Below are positions 1 through 10,352 of a DNA stretch of 64,000 nt, piece after piece (within the stretch, counting starts at the first letter, position 1; every line of letters begins with the position of its first letter). The translations under genes and the position numbers were made by a program. The stretch spans positions 496,001 to 560,000 of the forward strand of contig NW_017566993.1 of NCBI RefSeq assembly GCF_001661265.1. Reading direction: 5' to 3'. Below the pieces are notes generated by a model that saw only the letters and a list, made by a program, of their open reading frames with translations, searched no databases and was not told the DNA's origin. The stretch comes from Saitoella complicata NRRL Y-17804 (taxonomy: Eukaryota; Ascomycota; Saitoellomycetes; Saitoellales; Saitoellaceae).

Positions 1-1
1 G

Positions 2-637
2 CCCGTGCGTCTGAAATCCGATCCCGAGGCAGGCGAGGAGGCAGAAGACGAGATCATGCTCATCAGCGCATTCCTACGTTCAGAAGCGGACACAACAGTC
101 ACGCTCTTGGGCGACATCTACACCTTCCACACCTTCAAAGACGACGAAGACGGTGCCGCGAACCACGACTTACCGCCCGGAATGGTCATCACGGACCGTA
201 TGCGAACCTACGCCGCAGACCGCGGCTACTGGAAACCTAAATTCGGACCCGAATATGAATCCAATCTCGAACTTGACGAGATCGCGGGGAGGTGGTACGA
301 GGACTGGGTGTTCCCCTCGGAGCCGAAGATTACGTTGGGAAGTGTGGAAGTGAGTCGATGGGTCACGAACCGTGCTGAGGGAATGGGGAGTGAAAGTTGG
401 GATGGAGAGGGGGCTGTGGCCGCGACTCCGGGGGCGTCTGGGGGGGTCGGAACGCCGACGCCTGCGGGAAGGATCGGGAATGGTGCATCGCCGCTTGCGA
501 GGAAGGTGTTGGATTCGGATGGGAGTGCGAAGAGGCCCTTGGAAATTGATTCGGCGGTGGGCAGTGAAGAGCCCGCTGCAAAGGTGCCGAGGAGTGATGG
601 TCAGACGGATGCTACTCAGTCCAGTGACAAGATTTAA
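2..637 (+). CDS. Hypothetical protein, 3' part only (5' end outside window)
   Basis: The frame is open to the left edge and the first possible initiator-like codon is GTG, so this is the C-terminal ~211 residues of a longer protein. The first ~115 residues look folded: acidic start, then motifs such as GDIYTFHTFKDDED, RGYWKPKFG and RWYEDWVFPSEP, rich in aromatic residues. The rest is low-complexity Gly/Ala/Pro/Ser with two short basic stretches (KRPLEID, KVPRSD) that could act as nuclear localisation signals. I do not recognise the family. It converges on the CCC2 gene, with 186 bp between the two stop codons. A nuclear role is inference only. Confidence 0.6.
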   Translation, partial: PVRLKSDPEAGEEAEDEIMLISAFLRSEADTTVTLLGDIYTFHTFKDDEDGAANHDLPPGMVITDRMRTYAADRGYWKPKFGPEYESNLELDEIAGRWYEDWVFPSEPKITLGSVEVSRWVTNRAEGMGSESWDGEGAVAATPGASGGVGTPTPAGRIGNGASPLARKVLDSDGSAKRPLEIDSAVGSEEPAAKVPRSDGQTDATQSSDKI

Positions 638-823
638 CATTGACTATGGCTGGAGAAGATATACCTACGGCTCAATCATTAAGCACGGTTGGTGATACCA
701 ATATGAAGTAGCAGGAATCCAAAAATTTCCTTCGTCAATCGTCTAAAGCTCATGCTATCCTAAAAATGTTCACGAACGCCTTGGCCAAGTGCAGCTCTAT
801 GTCCCATATCAATCATAACGAAA

Positions 824-3800
824 CTAAACCATCTCCTCGTCCTGTACTCTCTGGTACTCCGTCCTCTTCGGGCGTGACAACACCGACGTAACGCTACTCA
901 ACCAGCTATCGCTTGTCTTCTTTGAGTTGTCCACGAGTGCAATTTCGCCCTCCTCGACCATCCAGTCAGGTCTCTTCCAGGTCTTTAGCAGGAGACTGGA
1001 TACGACGACACTCACACTGGAACAAGCCATTGCCGCACCCGCCATCATCGGATGCAGATGCAACCCGAACGGAAGGAAGAATCCCATAGCGAACGGAATA
1101 CCAATCAAGTTGTACAAACACGCCCACAGCAAGTTCATCTTAATCCGTCTGAAGATCGTTCTCGCAAGATTAAGCGAAGCCGGAACGTCCAGAATGGACT
1201 GCTGCCGCATCAACACAATATCCGCAGCTTCCATCGCGACATCCGTACCAGTGCTCAACGCAATCCCAACATCCGCCGACGCCAGAGCCGGCGAATCATT
1301 AATTCCATCCCCGACCATGGCGACAACCTGTCCCTCCGCCTGCATCTGCGCAATAATATCCCGCTTGCCAGAGGGCGTGACACAGGCATACACCATCTCC
1401 CGCTCAATCCCAACATCCGCAGCGACGCGTTGTGCGGTAGCGGTTTGATCTCCCGTCACCATCGCAACACTAATCCCCATCCTCCTCAACGCCCTAACCG
1501 CATTCTTCGATCCCTTCTTCACCGAATCCCGCAGCGAGACGAGACCGCTGAACTTGCCGTCAATAGCGACAAGGACACACGTGTGTCCATTCCCCTGCTG
1601 CCAATGGATCATCTCCGCGACATCACCGGGGATCGCAACATCACGCTCCTTCATATATTGCGCATTCCCAATCGCCACATTCCACTGGTTTCCCTGCTTG
1701 TCGCTGGGTACAACGACACAATGTACCCCCCTCCCAACATCAGCCGAGAAATCGAGCACAGTCGCACTCAAGAACATATCCGTTCCCAACCCAAGCACCT
1801 GCTTCGCCTCAACCGCAATCGCATGTCCGATAGGGTGTTCACTCCCCTGCTCCGCGCTCCCAACAAGCATCCACCATAACTCTGTCTCCATGTTTTGGAT
1901 ATACGCATCAGCCACAACCATCTTACCGACCGTCAACGTCCCAGTCTTATCAAACACAACCCTCGTGATCTTCGTCGCAGCCTCCAACGCCGCACCACCC
2001 TTGACCAAAATCCCATTCTGTGCTCCCACGCCCGTACCAACCATCACAGCGGTGGGGGTACTCAACCCCAAAGCACAAGGACACGCAACGACAATAACCG
2101 AAATACACAACTTGAGACACACCATAAACTTCCCTCCCTGCTGATCATGCGTAAAAATCTCCGGTGGGTTCGTGAGGACGTGCGACAACACCATCCACCC
2201 CACAAACGTAACCACACTCAAAAACAGCACAACAGGCACGAAATACCCCGCCGCAACATCCGCGACTCTCTGGATGGGCGCACGAGACGTTTGTGCTTCC
2301 TGCACCAGTTTGACGATTTGGGAAAGTTGTGTATCCCTCCCCGCATGCGTGACCCTGAAATCGAGTCTTCCGGCTCCGTTGACGGTACCGCCGATTAACT
2401 GGTTCCCGCGCGTCTTTCGGATGGGGATGGCTTCCCCGGTAACGAGGGATTCGTCCACGAATGATTCACCCGCGATAACGACTCCATCAGCAGGGACCTT
2501 CTCACCCGGCCTGAGGATAACGATATCACCCGGCTGAATCAACTCTGTCGGGATCGGTTTCTCTTCCGCCGGTGCCCCCTCTCCATTATTGGCGTAAATC
2601 GTTGCCGAACTCGGCGTGAGCGTCATGAGTCGCGACAACGCCGCGGAAGTCTTCCCTTTCGCTTTATTCTCCAAATACCGCCCAAACGAGACAAACGTCA
2701 ACAACATCGTACTCGTATCAAAGAACGTCGTAGGACGCGAGTGATCCGCACTGACGACACTAAACACCATCGCCAACACCGAAAACCCAAACGCCGCTCC
2801 CGTCCCCAACATGACCAAAACATCCATCGTCGGCGTCCCATGCCTCAAACTCTTCCACCCCGCCCTAAAAAACCTCCTACCAACCCCAAATTGCACAGGA
2901 ATCGTGAGAAGGAGACATAGAACATCACCGAGATACAACCCCGGCACGAGTAGTGTCGTATTATAAAACTCCATTCCAGCACGCGTCTCCATAACAACCA
3001 TACTCAACAAAAACACCGGCACAGCAAACCCCGCACTCCCCCAAACCGCCCTCCTCCACTCCAATATCTCTTTCGTGCGTGCCAGACTCTCGAGTTGTGT
3101 GGTATTGTCTTCATCCTCCGCGACGAGTGCATCGAAACCTGCGTTTTCGATTGTTTCGACGAGGTCGCGGAGGCCGAGGAGTTTGGGGTCGTAGGTTATG
3201 CGGGCTTCTTGGAGAGAGAGGGAGATGAGGGCGGAGGTTACGCCGGGGCGTGCGAGGAGTGCGGATTCGATGGCGGAGGTGCAGGATGCGCAGGTCATGC
3301 CGTAGACTTTGATTTTCACAACAACTTCCTCGTCCTCGTCGTTGGTGGTGCTGGAGATGATAGAGGCTTCGAACCCCATATCTTCGACGCTCTCGGCTAG
3401 TTTCTCAGCCGTGGTACGAGCGTCGTGAATGATCACTGCGCGGTTTGAGAGGAGCGCGACAGTTACGCTTTCGACGCCGGGGAGGGGTGTGAGACCGCGT
3501 TCGATGGCTGAGGTGCAGGATGCGCATGTCATGCCCATCACGCTCAGTGTCGTGGTGGTGGAGGCGGAGGTCATACTCGCAGCGGTGAGTAACGTTCGCG
3601 ACCGAGACGGAAGCGACCCCATCTCCATAACCGTCTGGCCGCCCCCATTCTTCTGTTCATCCTCAGGCGGTGGCGAATCCGTCGTCATCTGCTCCTCCTC
3701 TTCTTCTTCTTCTTCCGCACTCCCAGCTGCTGTATCAAACCCACAATCCTCAATCGCCTCCACCAACACGCTTCGGTCAATATCAGAGTTAGTGGAGACC

Positions 3801-3931
3801 GTAGCCAATTTGTCCGCGAGGGAAACAGAGACGGTATGCACGCCCTGGACGGCGGTAAGAGCGGTGGAGACAGCGGTGGAGCAGGAGGAGCAGGTCATGC
3901 CGTAGACTGGGATTTGGTGGGTTGATGGCAT
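824..3931 (-). CDS. CCC2: Copper-transporting P1B-type ATPase (Ccc2/ATP7 family)
   Basis: Intronless gene for a 1035-residue Cu(I) pump that by homology loads copper into the secretory pathway for multicopper oxidases. Three N-terminal metal-binding HMA domains carry GMTCSSC (11-17) and GMTCASC (133-139 and 211-217). They are separated by a poly-Glu stretch (73-80) and a Ser/Thr-rich linker. The P-type core follows: eight expected membrane segments, TGE (498-500), the Cu-selective CPC (617-619), the phosphorylated Asp in DKTGTLT (661-667), SEHP (697-700) and GDGINDSP near the C-terminus. The domain order is complete and all key residues are present. Yeast Ccc2 has two HMA domains, so three is slightly more than in yeast. 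The start is the first ATG, just before HMA1. It is transcribed divergently from the amidase. Confidence 0.95.
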   Translation of the reverse strand: MPSTHQIPVYGMTCSSCSTAVSTALTAVQGVHTVSVSLADKLATVSTNSDIDRSVLVEAIEDCGFDTAAGSAEEEEEEEEQMTTDSPPPEDEQKNGGGQTVMEMGSLPSRSRTLLTAASMTSASTTTTLSVMGMTCASCTSAIERGLTPLPGVESVTVALLSNRAVIIHDARTTAEKLAESVEDMGFEASIISSTTNDEDEEVVVKIKVYGMTCASCTSAIESALLARPGVTSALISLSLQEARITYDPKLLGLRDLVETIENAGFDALVAEDEDNTTQLESLARTKEILEWRRAVWGSAGFAVPVFLLSMVVMETRAGMEFYNTTLLVPGLYLGDVLCLLLTIPVQFGVGRRFFRAGWKSLRHGTPTMDVLVMLGTGAAFGFSVLAMVFSVVSADHSRPTTFFDTSTMLLTFVSFGRYLENKAKGKTSAALSRLMTLTPSSATIYANNGEGAPAEEKPIPTELIQPGDIVILRPGEKVPADGVVIAGESFVDESLVTGEAIPIRKTRGNQLIGGTVNGAGRLDFRVTHAGRDTQLSQIVKLVQEAQTSRAPIQRVADVAAGYFVPVVLFLSVVTFVGWMVLSHVLTNPPEIFTHDQQGGKFMVCLKLCISVIVVACPCALGLSTPTAVMVGTGVGAQNGILVKGGAALEAATKITRVVFDKTGTLTVGKMVVADAYIQNMETELWWMLVGSAEQGSEHPIGHAIAVEAKQVLGLGTDMFLSATVLDFSADVGRGVHCVVVPSDKQGNQWNVAIGNAQYMKERDVAIPGDVAEMIHWQQGNGHTCVLVAIDGKFSGLVSLRDSVKKGSKNAVRALRRMGISVAMVTGDQTATAQRVAADVGIEREMVYACVTPSGKRDIIAQMQAEGQVVAMVGDGINDSPALASADVGIALSTGTDVAMEAADIVLMRQQSILDVPASLNLARTIFRRIKMNLLWACLYNLIGIPFAMGFFLPFGLHLHPMMAGAAMACSSVSVVVSSLLLKTWKRPDWMVEEGEIALVDNSKKTSDSWLSSVTSVLSRPKRTEYQRVQDEEMV

Positions 3932-4150
3932 TGTGTGTAATTGTGAACCAGAGAATTGTAAAGGGTTGTTGTTGATAGGGTGTAGTGCGCTTTCAGTGCT
4001 CTTTCGACGGGTACACGCTGCTCAGGTGGTGTATACGCGGCCCTTGAACGGCTCGGAGAATTTCCCTCACGAGGATAAATGCTCTCGACGCAATGGCGAA
4101 GGCGAACAACGGTAGCAAGTACCTCAATGCCCTCGCTCGAAATACCAATA

Positions 4151-4173
4151 GCAGCAGCAGCAGCAGCAGCAGC
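4151..4173. repeat. (GCA)7 microsatellite
   Basis: Seven perfect GCA/CAG units in the CCC2-amidase intergenic region. They would read as poly-Ala in one short open frame, but that frame has no other sign of coding. Confidence 0.85.
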
Positions 4174-4891
4174 TATCGCGTTCCTCTTAAGCTTGTATGT
4201 GTGTCTCGGCTCTCAACCGCCAAGCACTTTCTATTTCTTACCGTCCCTTGTCGGCGGTGTGAGTTATAAAAGCGCAGCAGCACTCGGGCCGCGGCACACG
4301 CACACTCCAGACTTCGACGCAGGGGGGGCGGTGTGTACTGTACACACTCAGGGGAAGCACATACCGGGACCATACGGTAAGAACAGCACACCAAATTCTC
4401 TCTGGCCCAGCATCCATCGTCAACTCCTTTTCCTCGTGTACCGGTAAGCCCTCCTCCTTCCCTCCCCCCGCCCCCTCGTTTGCCCCCGGCGGCATCAACA
4501 TCCAAAGATGACCACGAACTGTATGAAGTACTACGAGACTGCCAGCCCACTCTTGGGTTCTGGGCAGTCCAGGACGCGAAATAACCAAATCTAATCTTCT
4601 CTCTGAGGAATGTGATGCCGTCGTTTCGTCGAGGGTTGCGGAGAGGTTGGGACCGGACTTTGTTGTGGATGAATGCTGACGATGTCGGTGTACTGTAGAT
4701 GTGAGAGAGTAGGATAGCAATACAGCCTGCATCCACAAACTATACTGCAACTGATCTTGTAATAACTGCCCTTGGCACAGTCACAAGCTGCAGGCACACA
4801 GGAGCAGGAGCCGCTCGCAAGCGTCGGATACCAGCATGAGCATTTCATCTCCCCCACACGAATTGGCTCACATGTCCCGTCCCCACCTTCG

Positions 4892-5032
4892 GATAACTGA
4901 TAACCCTGCGTATCCACCGTGTCGCGAGGCTCGGCAAGGGATAACGGGTTCGCCGTACATAAAGAACCCCAGCCCCCCCCCGCTTGTCTATACGTAGCAG
5001 CTACAGATCAGATCAGCTCACCAAAAAGATAA
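4892..5032 (+). promoter_or_regulatory. Cluster of four GATAA boxes upstream of amidase
   Basis: GATAA occurs at 4892-4896, 4899-4903, 4940-4944 and 5028-5032, all on the coding strand within 162 bp of the amidase ATG. Fungal GATA factors of the AreA/Nit-2 type bind such sites and activate amidase genes under nitrogen limitation. The sites are seen directly; the regulatory role is inferred from the family and position. Confidence 0.5.
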
Positions 5033-5053
5033 CAACGAGCAACAAAGCAAGCC

Positions 5054-6760
5054 ATGGTCACCGAATCCCTCCCCCCCTGGGCCGAAAAAGCCAACGCCAA
5101 ACGCGCCGCCCGAGACGCCCTCCTCCCCTCCCAATACCTCATCCCCCCCTCCCTCCTCCCCACGATCCCCCCTCCCACCCCCGGTAAGGCCGGCCTCTCC
5201 CTCCTCGACTTCCCGCGCAAAAGTGGTTTATTCACAAAAGAAGAATTGGAGATCACGGAAACCAACGCAGCGGATCTCGTTGCGGGAATGAAGGAGGGAA
5301 GGTGGAACGCGGTCGAGGTCATGAAGGCTTTTTGTCATCGGGCGACGGTTGCGCAGGGATTGGTGAACCCCCTCACCGAGGTTTTCTTTGATCAGGCGTT
5401 GGAGCGGGCAGAAGAACTCGACAAATACTACCAGGAGACGGGAGGGAAGACGGTGGGTCCCTTACACGGTCTTCCCATCTCGCTCAAAGACCAATTCAAA
5501 GTCGAGGGTGTCGAGACGACGATGGGATACGTCTCCTGGATCGGGGATGTGGCAAAGGAGGATTCAGTGTTGGTCAAGTCACTGAAAGCGGCCGGTGCGA
5601 TTCCGTTCGTCAAGACTAATATTCCGCAGACGTTGATGATGGGGGATACATACAACAACATCTTCCAGCTAACCCTCAACCCAAACTCAACCTCCCTCTC
5701 CCCAGGTGGCTCCTCCGGCGGCGAAGGAGCACTGGTATCGTTTAGGGGAAGCCCAATGGGTGTCGGAACAGATATCGGCGGGTCCGTTCGGTTACCGAGT
5801 AGTTTCTGCGGGTTGTGGGGTTTGAGACCATCTCACGGCCGCATCTCATACTGGGGCGCGGCGAATAGTATGGTGGGGCAGGAAGCCGTCACGTCTTGTG
5901 CAGGGCCGATGTCGCACTCGCCCGCTGACCTCTCGCTCTTCATGAGTGGGTATTTGTCGAGTGAGCCGTGGCAGTGGGATCCGGAGGTTATTCCGATGCC
6001 GTGGGATATGGGGAAGGAGAGGGCAGTGCAGGAGGGGAAACGTGTGTTTGGGATGATTACTTGGGATGGGGTTGCACATCCTCATCCACCCATTGCTCGC
6101 GCACTCGAGATGACGCGTTCGGCACTCCTCGCCGCTGGGCATGAAGTCATCGATGTAGAGGCCTACGACCACGCCCGCGCTATCCGCATCATCGGAAAAC
6201 TCTACTCCGCGGACGGCGGAAAAGAAATGGCTCAACACATCGAGGCCTCAGGCGAGCCGTGGTTAGACGAGGTGAAAGGGTTGTTGTTCCCCACTGACAA
6301 GAACGGGAAGGCACAGAGTACGGAGATGAGTGTATTGGAGACGTGGGAGGTACAGCAGGAGAGGAATGTTTACGCGGCTGAGTATTTGAAGTGGTGGGCT
6401 GAGACGGCAAAGTCGACGAGTACGGGGAAGCCGATCGATGGGTATATCATGCCTGTCGCTCCTCACGCTTCGAAGCCTAACCGAGGTAACTATCGTTGGA
6501 TGGGATACTCATTCGTCACGCCCCTCCTCGATCTCTCCACGGGCGCATTCCCTGTCACGACCGCCGATCCGGCGATTGACGTCAAGCCCGAGACGTTCGA
6601 GGCGGCGAATGAGCTTGATCAAGCGTTGTATGATGATTATGATGCGGAATTCTATAAGGGTGGGCCGGCGGGGTTGCAGATTGTCTGTAAGAGATTGGAG
6701 GATGAGAAGTGTGTTGGGTTGTTGATGGTTATCGAGAAGGCTTTGAAGGAGGCTGCTTGA
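5054..6760 (+). CDS. Amidase-signature hydrolase (acetamidase / fatty-acid-amide-hydrolase type)
   Basis: Intronless 568-residue enzyme of the amidase-signature family, hydrolysing an amide to acid plus ammonia. The Ser-cisSer-Lys triad is visible: Lys145 in SLKDQ, Ser220/Ser221 in SPGGSSGGEGAL and nucleophile Ser244 in TDIGGSVR. The spacing Lys-75-Ser-24-Ser equals that of mammalian FAAH (142/217/241), and the sequence around it (GTDIGGSVRLPSSFCG) is also FAAH/AmdS-like. Length is normal for fungal acetamidases and general amidases. There is no signal peptide, so it is probably cytosolic. GATAA boxes upstream suggest nitrogen control. The exact substrate (acetamide, short-chain or fatty amides) cannot be read from the sequence. 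Confidence 0.9.
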   Translation: MVTESLPPWAEKANAKRAARDALLPSQYLIPPSLLPTIPPPTPGKAGLSLLDFPRKSGLFTKEELEITETNAADLVAGMKEGRWNAVEVMKAFCHRATVAQGLVNPLTEVFFDQALERAEELDKYYQETGGKTVGPLHGLPISLKDQFKVEGVETTMGYVSWIGDVAKEDSVLVKSLKAAGAIPFVKTNIPQTLMMGDTYNNIFQLTLNPNSTSLSPGGSSGGEGALVSFRGSPMGVGTDIGGSVRLPSSFCGLWGLRPSHGRISYWGAANSMVGQEAVTSCAGPMSHSPADLSLFMSGYLSSEPWQWDPEVIPMPWDMGKERAVQEGKRVFGMITWDGVAHPHPPIARALEMTRSALLAAGHEVIDVEAYDHARAIRIIGKLYSADGGKEMAQHIEASGEPWLDEVKGLLFPTDKNGKAQSTEMSVLETWEVQQERNVYAAEYLKWWAETAKSTSTGKPIDGYIMPVAPHASKPNRGNYRWMGYSFVTPLLDLSTGAFPVTTADPAIDVKPETFEAANELDQALYDDYDAEFYKGGPAGLQIVCKRLEDEKCVGLLMVIEKALKEAA

Positions 6761-7012
6761 GGAGTTGTTTCTGCTATCGTATACCCGTTTGTTTCTTGTT
6801 GTTCCCAATATACCCAGTGTATTGAGCCGTTTCACAAGCCTCCCGTTCGAAGTGATATCCGTCAGTGAATGCTGAGATTGCATTTATCGCATGTCGTTTT
6901 CTCACCTCAACGCTCGCTTCCCCACGATGCCCGGGCACGTGCAGTTTGCTCCTGTACTGTAACGTTGCCAGATAAACCTTGTACCGACTGCGATGACATA
7001 ACCCCACACACA

Positions 7013-8783
7013 ATGAAGGGCCTTCCACCAGCATTACGATTCGCAATTTCGACTGCATGTCCACGATCTCTAAGACCAGCTTCCATCAGATTCTATAGCG
7101 ACCGGCGTCCTCCACCTCTCGCCCGACCAGAAAAAAAAACGGAGGGCGAGGATCGACCAGATATCAAGCAACGCCGAAAACTGTTCGAGGAACTTGGTGT
7201 AGAGCCATATCCACGGGTCGAATTTGACGAACGAGCGATTGATGTCAGCAGATTTATCGCGAAGTATGGCGAGACGCTCGGAAAGGGTGGGAGAGGTGAA
7301 GAAGTTGTTACCCTGCGTGGACGAATAGGCAGGAAGAGCGCGTCGTCGTCAAAGTTGTATTTCTACGATATCGTGCAGGATGGGAAGAAGTTACAGGCTG
7401 TATGTTCACTGAGGAAGTTTGACGGGACGCCGGAGGAGTTCACGAAGATGCACCATATGTTTCATCGTGGAGATTATATTTGTACGTGATTCACCTTCAT
7501 CCTCAGTTGATTCGAACTCCGGCTAACGAACGTTGATAGCGATGACCGGAATCCCAGGCAAAACAAACGTCGGCGAACTCTCCATCTTCACATCCTCCCA
7601 AATCCTCCTATCCCCCTGCCTCCACCCCCCTCCCCTCACCCCCCTCGACCTCGACAAACGCATGCGAAACAGACACATCGACCTCATGGTAAACCAATCC
7701 GCCGCCAACGCCCTCCGAGTACGATCAAAAATTCTCACATATCTACGGAAATTCTTGGTGGACAGAGGCTTTGTGGAGGTTGAGACGCCGATCTTGAGTG
7801 ATACGATGGGTGGGGCGAGTGCGACGCCGTTTATTACACAAAGTAAAGTCACAGGGAAAAAAGAGCTGAGTCTCCGAATCGCTCCCGAACTGTGGTTGAA
7901 GCGTCTCGTCATCGGGAGTCTGGATAGGGTGTTTGAGATTGGCAAATGCTTCCGAAACGAAGGTATCGACGCAACCCACAACCCCGAATTCACATCCTGC
8001 GAGTACTACCAAGCATACGCCAACCTTGACGATCTCATCCGGGACACAGAAGATTTACTCTCAGGCATGGTAGCACATTTGAAGGATGGAGATTCAACGA
8101 TTCTCAACCCCACTGATCCGACGGGTGGGGAACCGATCTCGTTCGCGATACCGTTTAGAAGGATCGAGTTTATCCCCGCGCTCGAAACCGCAATGGGGCG
8201 AAAACTACCGCAACTCGACGACGAAAACACAACCGAATCCCTCCTCACCCTCCTAAAAGACCTCGGGATAAAGCCCCCATCACCATCCACACCCTCAAAA
8301 CTTCTCGACAAACTCGCATCGCACTACCTCGAGCCTCAATGTATCCAACCCACGTTCATCACCCATATCCCAGAAATCATGTCCCCCCTCGCAAAAGGCT
8401 CCGAAATCAACGGACATAGAGTAAGCCACCGCTTCGAACTCTATGTAAACTCACAAGAAATCTGTAATGCGTACGAGGAGGAAAACGACCCAATCTCCCA
8501 ACGCGCGAAATTCACGCTGCAACAATCTGATCGCGAATCCGGAGACTCGGAGATCCCGGCCGTGGATGAGAGTTTTGTTCATGCGTTGGAGTGGGGGTTA
8601 CCGCCGACGGGGGGGTGGGGAATGGGGATTGATCGGTGGGTTATGTTGATGACGGGGAAGACGAGGATTGGGGAGGTTTTGAGTTTTGGGGGGTTGAAGC
8701 ATACTGTTGGGCAGGGGTTGGGCTTGAGGGCGCCCGGTGAGAAGGAGGGGCAGAAGGATAAGGAGACGAGGGATTTGCTATAG
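7013..8783 (+). CDS. MSK1: Lysyl-tRNA synthetase, mitochondrial (class II)
   Basis: Two exons, 7013-7481 and 7540-8783, encode 570 residues. The 58-nt intron has donor GTACGT and a GCTAACG branch motif. The N-terminus (MKGLPPALRFAISTACPRSL) is Arg/Ser-rich and lacks acidic residues, as expected for a mitochondrial presequence. An OB-fold anticodon-binding domain follows (TLRGRIGRKS, LYFYDI), then the class II core: motif 2 around FRNEGIDATHNPEFTSCEYY and motif 3 around GWGMGIDRWVMLMTG. Length is close to yeast Msk1. A separate cytosolic LysRS is expected elsewhere. The start is the ATG immediately before the presequence; an upstream in-frame non-ATG extension was not used. Confidence 0.93.
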
Positions 8784-8984
8784 GGTGGGCGTTTGTGTAG
8801 AGCATCATGGCGTACAGGCTTCCTTCATAAATCAAAAACCAGGCGTTGATACGATATAGCGAAAGGTGGTGGTGAAGAAGCATAGAATCGATGCGAAATT
8901 GCATGTGTTGAAGAATATGATGAAGAAATCCAAACGAAACACCGTACCTATACCCAAACCAGCCCAGAAAATACCACAATCTCA

Positions 8985-10352
8985 TCAAAACCACACCCTC
9001 CTCGCATCAGCACTAACACTCTCACTCGGACAATACGGACACTTAAACTTAACCGCATGACCACGACTTAACCTCCCCAAACTCTCCCTACAGACAACAT
9101 GCCCACACGGCATCATCATCGGCGGGTTCTCCTCCGTTGCTTGTTCCTTACTCACAGGGCACGTGAAAACCGAATGAAACAGGTATTGTTTTGGGAGCGG
9201 GATCTCGATGGGGAGGGAGGGGGCAGATTTCCAGGGGGCGGTGGTGGAGATGGTGGAGGGGGTCTTGAGGAGGGATGTCATTTTGACGAGGGTTGGGAGG
9301 GAGAGGGCGCCGGCGTGTGCAGTTGTGCTCAGAGGCGAGTCGGCGCCGAGACCGAGGTATTCGCAGTATTCCCGTCGGAAAAGGGATTGTATGTCATCCC
9401 ACATCGTCTCGGCATAGAAGAGGGACGCATACGGCGAGTTCCGGAGATTTCTTGCGTATGCGAATGCACACATCAACTTTTGTATTGCGGGTAAATGCCT
9501 TGTCGAGAATGTGGGGAATTGTGTTCGAGCGTAGACGAGTGCTTCAGGAATTTGTCCGGAGGTGAAAAGTTGGATGAAAGCGAGGCGGTGGAGGTCGAAT
9601 TCGAGGTTTGAGCCGTGTTGGTCGAGGTAAGGACGGCGTGTGGATGACCATCTGTGTATCTCTCGTTAGTCTCAACACAAAAGACGACGAAGGTGTTGAA
9701 GTACGCACGTTATTGCGGGTTCAAGCTGTTTTTGTCGTAGTGCTTCGAGGATCCGGTACATCTCCTCAAATCGTGCTTGTACATCTGGTTTGATATCGAT
9801 GTTTGCTTCCTGTACATCACTGCGTAAGTGACTTCCCTCCGAATCACATTCGCAAGCAGCGTGCCTCAATAAACGTATTCGCCAACCCAAACTGTCCTTG
9901 TCGTACGAAATGCATAGCAATAGTCTCGTTCACGACGTGCTCCTTTCCCTCGAATGCACGTTCGTTGTTGACAAGGTCAAGGTTTGCTTTGAAGGTCTGT
10001 CAAACGGTATCAGCATGTACGCATGGTCCACACTGCCAGACCATTCGACCTTGTCAATCGCTTTCCCGTACTTTCCGAGCCCGTTGTAGACTTTCTTCAT
10101 GTCTTCGTTCATCCGACTCGTGATTACACTTAACTGCTTTTTCAGCTGTGCAACCGTCGCCTGTGCATTCCCCGGATCTATCCCCCACTTTCATCAGTCA
10201 GGCCCAATGATCCACCTTGACCAAGACATACCCGCTTCGATAGCCTCCTTCGCTTCCATCAGCAGCTCGATACACTTCTCTACGCTCTCCGTGGATTTAG
10301 AGGCATTGCATCTCTGCTCGAGCTTCTCAAACTCTTCTGCTAGTTGCTCCAT
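8985..10352 (-). CDS. RMD5: GID/CTLH E3 ubiquitin ligase RING subunit (Rmd5/RMND5)
   Basis: Five exons on the minus strand (10352-10232, 10177-10050, 9996-9865, 9809-9709, 9651-8985) encode about 382 residues. Rmd5 is a RING-type catalytic subunit of the GID/CTLH complex, which degrades gluconeogenic enzymes. Seen here: helical N-terminus, a LisH/CTLH segment around RFEEMYRILEALRQKQLEPAI, and the divergent C-terminal RING CPVSKEQ..NPPMMMPCGHVVC..CPYCPSES ending in RVWF. Order and spacing match human RMND5A (391 aa). Intron 2 has donor GTCGAA and intron 3 is GC-AG; both are forced by reading frame and by exact family spacing. The start is uncertain: ATG 10352 was chosen, but an upstream exon with donor GTAAGT near 10430 is possible. 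Confidence 0.9.

Larger units (their letters stand above)
3932..5053. other. Divergent intergenic region between CCC2 and amidase
   Basis: 1.1 kb without a convincing gene. It holds a (GCA)7 microsatellite at about 4151-4173, a TATA-like TTATAAAAG near 4264, a run of nine C near 4973-4981, and the GATAA cluster listed separately. The short open frames here are low-complexity and start far from any conserved sequence. Confidence 0.6.

Noticed and set aside
4079-4447. 122-codon frame with a poly-Ala run
   Set aside because: Created by the (GCA)7 microsatellite; no conserved sequence and it sits in a promoter region.
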